This document shows positions 23,515 through 35,499 of a stretch of 64,000 nt of DNA, one piece after another (positions within the stretch are counted from its first letter, which is position 1; each line of letters begins with the position of its first letter). The DNA is from Marasmius tenuissimus (Eukaryota; Basidiomycota; Agaricomycetes; Agaricales; Marasmiaceae). The DNA lies in contig JAQOTA010000016.1 in the NCBI GenBank assembly GCA_029532415.1, positions 248,001-312,000 of the forward strand, in the 5' to 3' direction. The translations under genes were made by a program, and so were the position numbers. Below the pieces are notes generated by a model. It searched no databases. It was not told where the DNA came from and was given only the letters and a program-made list of their open reading frames with translations.

Positions 23515-26166
23515 TTAGATACTAAGCCCAGGCATGGAGGACGGGGAGCTGAAGAAATTCGTCCTCTGGGTCGAACCGGTACTGCGCGATTTTGAGTTGG
23601 GATGGTGCTGGTGGAAATGGTGGTGATGGTTTCGATTGTGTTGGTGACGGGAAGCAGTGAAATTCTTCTGCTTCAATCTTCGTTCTCTTCTAATCTCCTT
23701 CCTACTTTTGCCGGAATTGTGCTGATTGTGCTGATAATGGGCATACCCGTTACCCCCTGAGTTTTTCACGGGGGTCTTTGGGGGCTGCGACGATGCATTC
23801 GTTGGGGTGCGATCACCATCGGCGACCGGCGAAAGCTCGGGCGACAGCACGTATGATAGACGGGAGGAGGCAGAGGTCTCGCCCTCTTGGGCATGCGATT
23901 GCTGTCCGTTCTTGTGCTGCCAAAGCATGGCGCTTAAGGGACTACTTTTCATCGCACTGCTGTAGTCCGCGGGGGAATCCACTTCCCATCCAGCCGCGCT
24001 ATCGCCAAGGCATCCACCTCCCACGGCTTCGCGTGTCTTGCGGAAAGCGCCTACGGAAATAAGATCCCAGCGTTTCAGGTTGCGAATGTGCCTGCGGGAG
24101 TCTTCCGGTTCAAAGACACTGTCCGTAGAAGACGTTTCGCCGTCGCCACAATCTTGGGTGTCGCTTTCGATTGGCGGATCTTCATCGAGGAAGGCGGAGT
24201 CGAGTACGTCGTCAATATTGACGGCTTGTGTGGGAGGAAGTTCTGGAGATGTAAGGCCTACTTCCGACGACGAAGAAAGCTCCAAAGGGAATCGGGTAGA
24301 GGGAGGAAGAGATGAGGGTCTGATGGGTTGTTGGAGGGTACGGCGTAAAAGACTTTCGAGCTAGATAGAAGTAAAGGGATTAGTGAAGGTTCGAAGCCAT
24401 GATTTATATTAAGAACATACCCCGATGGATTGAGAGGCAGACAATCGATTGTGACGGCCTTTGAATCTGGGATGGGGAGAAGGAACATCCTTGTGTTGGT
24501 CATCGATCACGGCCTGACGTGTCTCTTGTGTGACTTCGAATGTACCTTGGCGAGGACCTCCACTTCTTGCGGACGATGCTCGCTTGCTGGAAGCATCGTC
24601 CAGATCGTCGACCTCATCAGAGTCCCAGTACACTCTTCCGGCGAGTATGTCAGCTGGTTTGGGCGAATCCAAGCTGAATGAAGCATAGCCTTGTCTCGGA
24701 CCGGGGCTGTTCACAGGACTCATTGTTGACAGGGGGTTGATATATGAAACGCCAGTGAACGGCGTGTTGAAGAGTTCCATGGCGCGTTCATTGGGTAGGT
24801 CGTCCGCTCCCACCAGTTCCTCGTCGGTTGTGTCACCGTCTGCCTCGCCCACAGTATCAACATCCTGTTCGTAACCCTCTTCGTCAGGGTCTCCATCCGT
24901 GGTAGATACCATGTCAATATCACCATCATCTGCGCTAGAAGAAACACTCTGCTCCGGGATGACGATCGGAGGAGAAAAAGGCACATCCAGAGTAACGGCA
25001 CCGGGTGCCTCGGCTAGACCATTTGTGAATACAATCTGGCCATCCCAACCCTCGGATACTTCGAATGGTAGATTGGTGACACTTTGGCGAAGGTGTGGGA
25101 TAATACTGGCGGCAGCTTCGGTAAGAGCGTCTAGATCGGAATAGTCACCATCGACACCAGCTTCGTCGTCGCCTTGGGTAGAGGAACCACCGCTATCTGA
25201 ATCGGAAGAGAGGTTGGAAAAGAAAAGGTCCGCGTCAAAACTGGACTCATCATCAGACCACCCGGTGGCGAAGCCCACATAGTTCGCCCCGGGTCGGTCA
25301 GATTCATCCTGTTCGTCGTCCTCATCGGCTGGTTCATCCTCCTGGCCATCTTCATCGTCGTCGTCATCGTCTTCACCGTCAGTAGCATCGCTATCCCCGT
25401 CCATGTCCACATCACTTGGGGTTCCCACGCTTCTTTTTCGTGGTCGTATGACCCAATTGTTGTCACGACGCTTCTGTAGAGATTCTTCGCCCATAAGCTC
25501 GCGTCTCACACGAGCACGTTCCTCGGCGATGATAAAATTTTCTTCCTCGGCCTCAATAGAGAAATCTGTGTCGAACCCTGACGCGGATGAGCTGTCAGAG
25601 TCCGATGACGACGCAGACGACATGGACGACACGAAAGCTGGAAACCGAGTGCTCGAGCTTGCGTTGCCTTCATCGCGGAGATCTATGTCGCGTGCAGCAA
25701 AACGGTGTGGAGGAGCAGCATAGAACTGATCGATGTCGGTGAGGTCTGAAGATTCGTCATCTGTAGAGTCAACTCGTCTCCTCTTGACGGCCAATTGTCG
25801 TTTTTTGATGCCGGCTTTGGTTGGTTTTTTGGGAGGGGGTCGACGAAGAGGAGCAGATTGTTTTGGACGCGAACGAGGCTGAGCACAGATACCGTTCTTG
25901 GGGGGACGACCTCTGCGCTTGGGTTGGACTTGTGGCTGTGGAGCGACGAGTTGATTGGGAAGATCGGGAGGGATACCAGAGGGAATTTTGGGAGGTAACT
26001 TTATCTTGAGCTTGGGGACTTGCTGCGCGGAGGGTAGAGGAGGAGGAGGTGCAGTCGAGGTGCTCGCGACAGGCTGCGATGAGCAAGTACATTTGCCATC
26101 GCAGACCATACAGAGCTCGTCGTCGTCTGCGTCTTGATCTACGGTATGGGGAAGAGAAGTCGACAT
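23515..26166 (-). CDS. AT-hook protein with acidic middle and His-rich tail
   Basis: Two exons (24421-26166, 23515-24360) give 863 residues. Near residue 20 is CMVCDGKCTC, a compact cysteine motif that could bind metal. An AT-hook-like RRGRPPKNG follows near residue 85 in a basic, proline-rich stretch, suggesting minor-groove DNA binding. Next are serine/aspartate-rich acidic blocks (DDDDDDEDGQEDEPADEDDE) and more conserved-looking pieces: NNWVIRPRKRS, GFATGWSDDESSFDADLFF, GRVYWDSDEVDDLDD. The C-terminal exon has a basic helix (KSRKEIRRERRLKQKNF) and a histidine cluster (HNRNHHHHFHQHH). A nuclear transcription regulator is the best guess. I cannot place it in a family. It shares a promoter with the small gene at 26652. 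Confidence 0.8.
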
Positions 26167-26651
26167 GACGATAGTCTGCTGTTTTGGAAGCGATGAAGCT
26201 GATAGAGAAATGTGTTAGAAAAGAAATAAAAAAGAATGGAGTGAAGAGAAGTAACATCAGCATGAAGAAAATGAGGACGCCTAAGCGGTCGACCGCATGA
26301 CAATTGCAAAATGAAAAATTTTGGCAGGAAACGGGGGAAAACACGACGAATTTCCGCATAACACTCACAGAACATAGGGAATTATTGAAAAAAAGAAATA
26401 GCATGAGTTCGTCGAGAGAGCCAGGGCTGTAAGAGCGCGAAATTCAGAGTTGGCGACTGACCGCCAACAGAGACTAAGTTACAGTCCAAATTCAAAATCC
26501 AGTGTCAAGTCAAAAAAATTTGGCCGATGGGAAAATATCTCTGCCGTCGCTTCCGAGCGCCTGCCTAATCACGTGTCTCCTTACCAGGTTCCTTTAAAAC
26601 GACCATGTCCTGCTCCAGCCAAGCTCCCCAAGAACCGTTCCAAAGCTCAGC
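26167..26651. promoter_or_regulatory. Divergent promoter of AT-hook gene and small Pro/Ser protein
   Basis: A 485-bp region separates the two start codons. It is A-rich on the plus strand near 26200-26400 and holds a TCACGTG box at 26569-26575. Confidence 0.45.
26569..26575. promoter_or_regulatory. TCACGTG E-box upstream of the 89-aa gene
   Basis: It lies 77 bp before the ATG at 26652 and is one of the shared E-box-like motifs. Confidence 0.4.
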
Positions 26652-26921
26652 ATGCCTCTCCCAGACACATTCAATCCTCTTGCAACACACCCTTTCACCA
26701 GTTACACGTCGTTGTCGCCCTCGACCTTGAGCTCACCCCCGCCGTCGCTGTCTAGTCCAATTCCGACGCGACCTCTCCATGGCCAGTCCGCGAAGGCTGC
26801 CCAGAAACCAGGCATATTTGTGCCGTTCCGCCAGGGTGCTTCATCTCCCGACCTCGACGACATACTCAAGAAGAAACCTGCCAAATCGTCGCCGTCGAGC
26901 TCCCCCAAGTCCAGTCCGTAG
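26652..26921 (+). CDS. Small Pro/Ser-rich protein (89 aa)
   Basis: An uninterrupted ATG-to-stop frame. The N-terminal half is low-complexity Ser/Pro. The second half has a less biased segment, KPGIFVPFRQGASSPDLDDI, followed by a Lys/Ser tail. No membrane helix or signal peptide. The non-repetitive segment and the ATG placement after a divergent promoter suggest a real gene, but I know no family. Confidence 0.5.
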   Translation: MPLPDTFNPLATHPFTSYTSLSPSTLSSPPPSLSSPIPTRPLHGQSAKAAQKPGIFVPFRQGASSPDLDDILKKKPAKSSPSSSPKSSP

Positions 26922-28001
26922 GCTTCACGTCGTACGTCCCGTTCATTACTTTTGCTTCCGTGATCGGTGCTAATTACACGATCGAGATAGCAAGCGACAT
27001 GTCTCCATGGAAGTGTATTATCATAATGCGTTATTCATGCCTTCTCTTCCACATCCGGGTCTTACGAAGAACAATGGGACAACATATTGTATCGCTACCA
27101 GCCCTAATCTTGCCTGTAATTGTATCTGCGGTATCGTATTATTGAATACCCCGACATCGTTTATTCCCCCATCATTCATGCCGTCGTCTCTAACGTGTCT
27201 TATGACATGCGTCCGTTCGCCTGCAATTCTCAAACTGGGGGCCGGATTCACACTTCTCCGCTCGTGCTCGTCGGGAAAACTCCCCGCATGCTATCGCGTG
27301 CCTCACTTCCCTCTGGGTGTTTCTATACAAACGTGGTATCTCAACTCCCTCGGGGCTAGTCCCCTTCCAAGTGTTATGGTCCTGTTACCCAGCGGCCGAG
27401 CCCAGCTGACCCCTTCACCCCATACTATTAATTGCTTGAGTACTTCTCCCTTCGTCAATCGGGAACGGCTTTTAAAAAGATTGTCCCGAGATCAATACTA
27501 CCTTTTCGTCAATCTGCACGAGTTTCATGTGCAGTGCAACAGTGTTTGAACGGCCCGACAGTCTTACGAGAGTTTGCAAGTAGCTAGACTATTAGCTACC
27601 TGGCCGACGCGAGGGAGATAGGCGGGTAGATGACCGTGGCCATGATTAAGTATGTATGCCAAACATTCAATGTGAAAACTTGCGGTATGTATAAGGGCTG
27701 TCACCCCACACCGTTCGCCAGATCATGCATGATGTTCATGAGGCTTTGACCCCGCCTTTTGCATATCTCCGATGTTCCAGCGGTTCACTCCACCCACGAA
27801 CAAAGAACGAACGATAAGTAGCTGAGTGGCAAGAAAAAATACATTTCTATATCATACGACTAACTGGCTTCTAGATCCTCTCCACCCTGGGGCAGGTCTG
27901 TGCAGTGTGAAATGAAGAAAACGAGAAGGCCGCACGCCCTCCTGACCTTTACCGTGCGACGTTCGACATTCAAAGCCTCTTTATCGTTCCTTGTTATTTC
28001 G
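26922..28001. other. 1.1-kb region without a recognisable gene
   Basis: It contains the 3' ends of the convergent 89-aa gene (+) and MUS7 (-). A 180-codon plus-strand frame (27007-27549) is open but resembles nothing and has no domain-like composition. Not called as a gene. Confidence 0.5.
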
Positions 28002-31000
28002 TTAGCCCTGTTCTTCCCGCTCCTGTTCGCGCCTCAAACTTGACATCCAGCCATGCCACTGTTCTAGTCTTTTCTGATTTCGCGCTGCCAACCATGGTTG
28101 TTCCTGCATCATATCCCACACGCGTAGGCAGTTCCCCGCATGTTCGCTTCGCTTCGACCCTTTCACATCCGGCTGTAGTGACTACAAGGAAAGAAGAGAA
28201 GGGGAGATAGGGTCAGTCGGTACGCGTCCATGATTGTAACGGCCGGAACATGAGGGTCGAACACCCGCCAACGTGAAGGGGTGAAGACGAGAATGAAATA
28301 AGGAAAGAAACCTGACTCACGACGCGAAGAGCAGACAAAAGACCGATACACCACCCAAGGTACTTTTGTCCGTCGGTATCCGGCCCTGTCGTCCCGTTCA
28401 TATCTTCACGCTGTAAAACTCCGTTTACGTTGTTGAAGAAACCTGTGATCCGGTCAAATGTCAATTAGTATATGCGAATACGGATACCAAGCCCGGCAGA
28501 GGCTTTTGAGCGAGTTTTGTGAATGCTTACATCTCAATGCTTCCAAGCGGGTATCTTGGAGGTCAGTGATGGAAATTCTGTAATCGTCTGCAGACCTCGC
28601 ACGAGCAAAAGGAAGTTTCTGAAGAACAGGATGCCGAGCGCCATCGATCGAGAGCAGGAGGGAGATGAATTTGTGCTCGACAGTCAACTCCGACGATGTT
28701 GAAATGGGAATGAGTGCCAGCGGAAACAACTCGAGGAATTGGTCAGGAGACTCCTAGTGTACAGTTTGAGTTCACTGACAAACGATAGAACTTTAGACGG
28801 ACCTTGTATGCCATGGGATACACCTTGAGGACGATATGCATGAGATGAATTTCGATACGACGTCTTTGCTCCGAGTCCTTAAGCTCAGTCTGTATGTGCT
28901 CCTTGACCGCGTCGAGCTCTTGAAGCCCGCGCTGTCTGGGGTCAGAAAAGCTCGTTAAAGGTTCGTTGGGTTTAAGCGTACCTTGGCCTTTTGGTCACAA
29001 GAATGAGACAAATTAATGCACCGATACCAAGTGTCTAGATACTGCTCGGCGTGAAGGACAGACTGCTCTGGCCGCTCTCGCATGGTTTTGATTCTGTTAA
29101 GGCAGTCTTTAAACGACCGGAAAAACTGCCAGCGTAATGGTTCGAGTTCCTATAATCATGGGGGGTTAGTTCGTCAAAGGCGATCCACTTCTTGGAACCA
29201 ACTCACTGGTGCAATGCGAGCGTCCTTCAACCGGAAATCTTCGCATGATGGTGGTGACGGCGCCTTGCTTTTGTCTCCGCTAAGGGCATCCAAAAGGTCT
29301 GGGTGATTCATGTCCAAGTCATCAAGGTCGTACTGTGTTTCCTGGGACTCTTCAGATTCCGGAGCAGCCTCAGCGATGGCTGGCCTTTCGGGAGGTGGGA
29401 CCACGGCTTCCCGCGCGTCAAAAAACGTCCGCGTCAAACGCATGAGTTCGTATGAAATCGCTGGGGTACTGTGCTTGGTAGAGCAAATGAGATTGGACAA
29501 TCCGCGTAATTTCACTGAGTCAGTCGAAACATTAGCTACGTCTAAAGGACGAAGTGAAGTGAAGCATACCAAAAAACCCCGGATCAGCATAGTCGTGGAC
29601 TTCCTTGTAGGTGACAATTATGTAGTGTAGGGTTCGTAATAACAGCCCGACCTGGAGGACCGTGCTGTTGTATGCTTTTGTGTCTGCATGCTGGGAGAGG
29701 AGTTCCGCTCTGAGCACCTTCCCAATATCCCCAAACCAGTCAAAAATTTCTGTCATGTCTATGCCCGAATGTACCATCAACATGGAAAGTCGCATGAGAG
29801 ACCGAATGAAGATGGTGCGGGCGTTGATCTCGGCCTTCTCAAATTCTACGTATTTACGTGCATGGGCCAGTCGTAGGCCAAGTTGGCCAGAATCGAAGTA
29901 TATGATCAAGGAGGTCGCCGCGATTCGATTGCAGAGCTTGCCGATTTCCGTCGGCGTGGGTGGCTGTCCGTTCGTTAGGTTGACGGGACTTTGGGGAACG
30001 ACCATAGAACAAATCTTTCTAGTCCTCGAAGTTTTTGGAACTTCGGACGGGTTGCTAGAGCCCAAAGCCTGGACCACCAGCTTGAGAAACATCACAAATG
30101 CTGTGTCCTCCTTTCTGTATCGCCAACAGAGATCCCAGTTCAGAGTTCTAAGGAAGTCGGGGTAGTCGGCCTTCTCTCCGTAAAGGTTGGCAAAAGACCG
30201 GGTCCCGAAGATCTGCTTCAGGAATTCGAGCATTTGAGTGTCTCCTTTGCCTTCGACTTTCCATTTCCAAGTGCTGGTCAATAGGAAGCAACGAGTCACC
30301 ACCATACGAACATACATATCCCGCTGACGAAGCGTATCTTCGGAACGGCCTTTATCCCAATCGCCCGCATTGAGACAGACCTGTTTAAGCGCGAGGCAAA
30401 CGACGCTCCAAATAGCAGAAAGGTGGGGGTTTGAAATGGTAGCACCACAGGGTGTGAATTGCGAGAGTGCGCATAGACCAAAAATTCCGTTCCACATTTG
30501 TTCGCTCACTGACAAGCCTCCTCCCTGAGCCTTGAAATCCCCAAAAACGCCCTCAACCACCTTCCTGAACGACTCTTGCGGTAAGACGTGGATGAGACAA
30601 ACCCATAGTTCCGCAGCGCGTTGTGTGATGGACGAGGAGTCGTCCAAAAACGTACTATTTCGAACATACTTCAGTGTCATCGAGATACCAAAGGCGAACA
30701 AATGTTTCGCCAGAAGGCTCGCAGCTTTGGTCACCTGGACGGACGTTGGCTCGTAATTCGCTCGAAGCAACATTTCCAGCGCATACCAATGGTAATTCAG
30801 GGCTGGGAGTCCGATGGGGACGCCCTCGAGGCGGCGGAATATATCGTCTGTTTGCTTGAGAACTGTCGTCTTGAGTGTGTCTAGCCCAGCCGCATCGGCT
30901 TGATCGTTCGATAGGTGTAGGGAAATTGCCCAGCAGACGCCATGGAAAAGGTACACCCAGTCCCGCATTTGAATGAGGTCATCGTCATCCGGCAGATCGC

Positions 31001-34000
31001 TGAAGATCTCTAAAGCGCCGCTACATATCTTTGGGAGCATGTCCTGTAGTTCAATCAACGTCGTCTGGGAGTTGAGGGTGAATCCAAGGCGGGAGAAAGA
31101 CGAGTCGGGTGAAGGTGTCGCCCGGTTCAGGAGTTGGAAGAGGAGTCCTTTGCCGATGTAGGTGCTAGGGCCGAAGGTGACGCCAGACTTCAGACGATGA
31201 GTGTTGTCCGGCTGCAATTCACCGGGCTCGTCCTCAGCCTCTAAAGTAGGGTCGCTAGATTTGAACGCCAAAGCGTCCTCTGCGTCCTCTGCTTGCTGAT
31301 ATGCCCTCTGAAGTGCGGAAGCCCCTCTCGGTTGCGAGCTGTTAGCGCTGACCGGTGGGAGGATTGCGTTTCGGAGGTCTTCATTATCGAAGTCGTCCAG
31401 TCGGAAGTTATTCCTCCTACGTTTCCGGCGTGACCTTCCCTTCTTAGCCTGGTAATCGTACACCTCCTCATTGCCACCTTCAAACGTGAATCCTTCCGTT
31501 CGCCGATCCGTAGTGACTCTCACGCCTTCTCCAGCGAAGACGTGTATCCCATTGGTTCTAGCCTTCTTCTTTCTCTCCTTCTCCCTCTGTTTCTTGGATT
31601 TCTTTGCTTGTCGGCTTCCGTGAGTTCAATCGGCTGTGGAGGTACTTTCGAATGACGACGGCCACGCCTTGGAGAGGGAGAACGATCGCTCGATTCGGGG
31701 GAGAACGCCCTGGTGCGATCGGTTCGGGCTGACACGGGAGGTCGTCGAGAGGCCGCATGCTTGCTAGCAGGGCGGGTACGGTGATTCTCAAAACTGAGGT
31801 GAGTTTGCTTATACCCTTGGCCGACACTGTTTTGTGAGTTGTGGCGGGAGCTAGAAGACAAGACCCTCCCTCGACCGCTTCCTCCAGTCTCTCCGTGACC
31901 AGAACCATGGCCAATTCTGCGACTCCCGCTGGCCTGCCCATTTGTTCGCTTTTCCCGCACCGGCTTTCGTCTCCGCCTGCCGCCTATTGTGACATTCGTC
32001 CCCAACATGTAGTCAATCAATTTCTCATCCCTGGGTATCCGAGACTGTGTTCCGTTATCTGGTGTTACCCCACGAACATAACATGAGATTACATCGTCAT
32101 CGATTCCAGATGAGGATGAGGGAGAATCGGAGTCATGGGAGTCTGAGTCGTCTGAAATCTCTATCACGTCCTGAGCAGGGATCTGGTTGTCAACGCGGCG
32201 ACAAATGCGGCGGGGAGAAGATGATCTTGAAGAAGAACTGAAATCCAGTAGTGATCCAGGAGGTGGAGACGCGGAAATGGTGCGCATGGGGGACGCGGAC
32301 CTGCTACGGCCAGGGGTTTCGATGTTAGCTGCGTCGTCATCTGAGGACTCCGTGTCGCCTTTGACCTCTTTCAATGGGCCACCTTTATTCAGCTTCTTCC
32401 TGGCCTGCCCGGGTGCCTGTTCAGTCTCAGGAGGAGGGGAAGTTCCGCGTCGCTGTGGTTTTCGAGAATTTTCGGACTCTCGATCGAAATGTGGGAGCAT
32501 GAAGGTAGGATACATCTTGTTGAGGAGTTTCAGCCGTTTGTTGAGCTTCTTGTTAGCAACCTTTGGCCTCTTCTTGAGCGTGCTTTGGTCATCCTCGCTT
32601 TCGCTCGCGTTGCTTCGTTCTGGGACTCTGCAACGGGAGCGGGATTTGTGGAATCGTCCTCAATCACGATGGGCGTCTCATAAGTGTTTCGGTCGAATGA
32701 AGGAGGAAGCTGAGGTATTGGAGAGCGGGAATGACGGCTCGAGTTGTGCGAAGGTGAGCGGGGAAAACTTGGGGGAGATTTGGACAGTCTCGGCGCGTCT
32801 CTGAAAGGAGATGGCGAGGGAGAGTTGACCCTTGGATCATCGAAGTTTAGCGGAGGTGCTGGAGAATCCGAAAGGCGGCCATCCGCCATAGGCGAAGGCG
32901 CCCTACGGGAGAGAGGCGTGCCAGACCGGCGTCTTGGTCTTATGGGAGATGATAGTGAAGAATCGTCTCGCTGAAGGACGGAATTAGTCAACTCTGGCCG
33001 AAGCTAATTATCAGCTGACGCACCTCGCTTGAAGAACCACGAGACACAGGAAAGGGATGTGCCTTCCTCGTTCTGTCCCTTCTCCTTCTCTTGCCCTCCT
33101 CAGTATCTCGGGCACTTTCTTTCCGTCGCTTCTTCTCCAACTTCTTCCACTCTTGTATGTAAGCGGCAGATCTCTTCCTCGTCTCGTCGTCTGATTCCGA
33201 GAGCAGCGGGATAGCGCCGTTCGTAGGATCCTGGGACCGCGATTTGCTCCTCCTACGACGTGGACCATCCTCCTCGTCACCACCATTGTCGGAAGCTTCA
33301 TAACCACGATCTTGCGATTCCTCATCCTCATACCGATCCTCGGGTCCTCGATGGCGTTCACGTCGGCCTGGGCTCTTCATCGTGACGATGGCATCAGGAA
33401 CATTTCGCAACTGTGCGCGATACAGGGCTTTGTCGTACAGGTAGGGTTGAAGCTGTTGATTGGTGCGTTCTCGCAAAGAGTACCGCGCTCTTGGTTCATC
33501 CGGATCCGGAGGAATGATGAACGCTTCGTCTTCCATGGGTACTGGCGCGTCCTCAAGTCCCACTTGGGCTGTTTGTGGTTCTGGCGATGATGTACGACTC
33601 GGATTAAGTTCCATCTCGGGAGAAGGCGAGCGGTCGTTACTGTCAACAGAAAGGTGATTTACGGGGGATGATACGGATGACAAGGGTGACAGTGGAGCTA
33701 TGGGAGAAAACACCATCAAATCGTCCTCGATAGACGGGCCTTCAGAAAGTGAACGAAGACCTGGACCGGGGATTCTGGGACAAGGCCAACTTTCTCCATC
33801 GTGTTGTCATCGAGCGGCTCTGGACTGGGGGATGAATGAATAGGTTTTCGAGGAGACATGTGGAAGGGATCTTGCGAGTTCAGAGGTGATTGTGAAGAGG
33901 AAGGAAGCCGGCTCGAAGAGAAAATGCTAGTTGTCGGCGTCAATAGGTCCGTCTGCCAAATAGTATCTGTCTCTGGCGGGGGGCTCGCTGCTTGCATCAA

Positions 34001-34296
34001 CAATGGGTCCTGAGACGCGTCTAAATCGTCGCTATCGTTGTGCAAGTCGGTCGGTAAAGACGATGGGAATGGAATATCTTCCTCTGAGGACAGCTGTATA
34101 GTAAAAAAAAAAGCACGTTTTATACAGAATCTCTAGAGCAACTCAACTGCGAGAGACTTACCCTGACACGCTTGCTACCGTTCCCGAGAGGTGCTCTTAT
34201 AGCGTCTAGCACGCGTTCGCCATTGCCCTTTTTTCTCCAGACATGAAAGTATCCAATCTCTTCTGGATCCGATGTCTCCACATATTCATCGTCCAT
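28002..34296 (-). CDS. MUS7: Mus7/Mms22-family replication-fork repair protein
   Basis: The Mus7/Mms22 family acts with Rtt107 and the Rtt101 (cullin) ubiquitin ligase at stalled forks and in resistance to methyl methanesulfonate. Start: MDDEYVETSDPEEIGY. The N-terminal half is long, disordered and Ser/Pro/Arg-rich. The family signature comes near 33450: ARYSLRERTNQQLQPYLYDKALYRAQL, whose pattern (basic Arg block, PY..D, YR..L) is typical. Conserved helical parts follow: NGIHVFAGEGVRVTTDRR, then about 600 residues from 31523 to 29540 with no stop (for example LRTLNWDLCWRY). Several short introns divide the C-terminal exons, and the protein ends WHGWMSSLRREQEREEQG. Total is roughly 1750 residues. 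The frame must change near 31588-31646 and near 33770; both can be explained by short introns but the sites are weak. Intron positions in the N-terminal half are uncertain. Confidence 0.8.
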
Positions 34297-35499
34297 CTCC
34301 AAACAAGAGGTAGAGAGCAAAAAAGCAGGACGAGTGACGGGGAAGTCAGGAGACAAGCGCACAAACGACAGCGTGAGAAATTTCTTGGTTATTCGACGCG
34401 AATCGCGATCCAGTGGGATTCACGTGGTGCGCCCTCAAAGTCGTGACTCGTCGGCCATCCTTCAAGCTTCGACGGTCAAAGTGAACCTTGCCAGGTCCAA
34501 CTTCAGAGTCCAAGTTTGCTATCGAGGAGCTAACTCGTACAGTCATAAATATGTTGGTCCGATTGACTTCACATGCCTCCGAATACCACTTCAGCACGTA
34601 TGCACAGATGGCCAAAACTTGCTCCTGGCTACCAGTGCTAGTGAGGTTGTAGGGCGAGTCAACAAGCTTGGAATTATGTGCAATACTTATACTGTCACTA
34701 TTAGGTTCCGTTCCCACTCCCGAACGGTCAGAGTATATTATATGGCCTTTGACTGATAGACACACGGAGGACGCGTTGCATGAACAACTTTGAGCTTCTA
34801 CATGCCGCGCCGTCAGATCCAAAGTCACTGAGCAGGCCTTTTGTGGAAGTTCTGCCAATTGTCCATTATGCACGAGTTATTCCATGACCGGGCCACAGAT
34901 TTCCAGTCGCGAGAGTTCAACGTTCAGCTAGTAAGTCCACCGTATGTGGAAGGATTGAAACCTTCGCCGAGACAATTCAGTCAGCCTGATGACTGCGCTA
35001 TAGCTTGATACGAATCTGATATACTGATTCTGCGGAAACATTGTGCCAGATATAATATGAAGAGCTGGTTCAAGTGGGCAAGGACCTCGAGTGAGGAGTT
35101 ATCAGAAGACCACGGAGACAAAGGATGATGAATGGCCACAGAGATAGCGTTCATTGAGAAGAGGAGAAAAGAGTGGGCACTCAACACAAGAGAGAACAAG
35201 GAGCTCCAGAACTTCTAGATAACTTCGAGTCCGCAGCTGCAGTTGCCAGTGGGGTCACGATACCAGGAATAGGTGAGGAGAGGATCACGTAGTGGCATTC
35301 CTACCTCTTACAGAAGGTCTAGAGGATGAGACGGAATCATGCTGGTCTCGCTTTCGTCAGTCGAATGGGATGGAGGAGGGCATCGAATGATGCCGATCCG
35401 AGGAGGCTGAGGGCAAAGTTGTATCGTGGGAACGCGATTGATTTTTTTTTGGCTCGAGTTTACAGGCTTGAGGCCTTCGTTCATCTTCGATTTGCCAAC
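34297..35499. promoter_or_regulatory. 1.2-kb divergent intergenic region MUS7/DBP9
   Basis: It holds the promoters of MUS7 (-) and DBP9 (+). Open frames at 34346-34873 (minus) and 34334-34756 (plus) overlap on opposite strands and match no family. A T9 run lies just upstream of DBP9 near 35442. Confidence 0.5.
34420..34426. promoter_or_regulatory. TCACGTG E-box upstream of MUS7
   Basis: It lies about 124 bp before the MUS7 ATG and is part of the motif set shared by several promoters here. Confidence 0.4.

Noticed and set aside
24385..24400. GGTTCGAAGCC, resembling a tRNA B box
   Set aside because: It lies inside a well-supported intron, has no A box at the right distance and no cloverleaf could be drawn.
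27007..27549. 180-codon plus-strand open frame
   Set aside because: It starts with ATG but its composition is unlike a folded protein, I recognise no motif, and it lies in the 3' region shared by two convergent genes. RNA data could reopen this.
31588..31646. MUS7 as a pseudogene
   Set aside because: The apparent frameshift can be explained by a 59-nt intron with GT and AG ends in matching phase, and the rest of the gene is intact over more than 600 codons.
34346..34873. 175-codon minus-strand open frame upstream of MUS7
   Set aside because: A 140-codon frame overlaps it on the other strand, no domain is visible, and it sits in a divergent promoter region. Likely chance.
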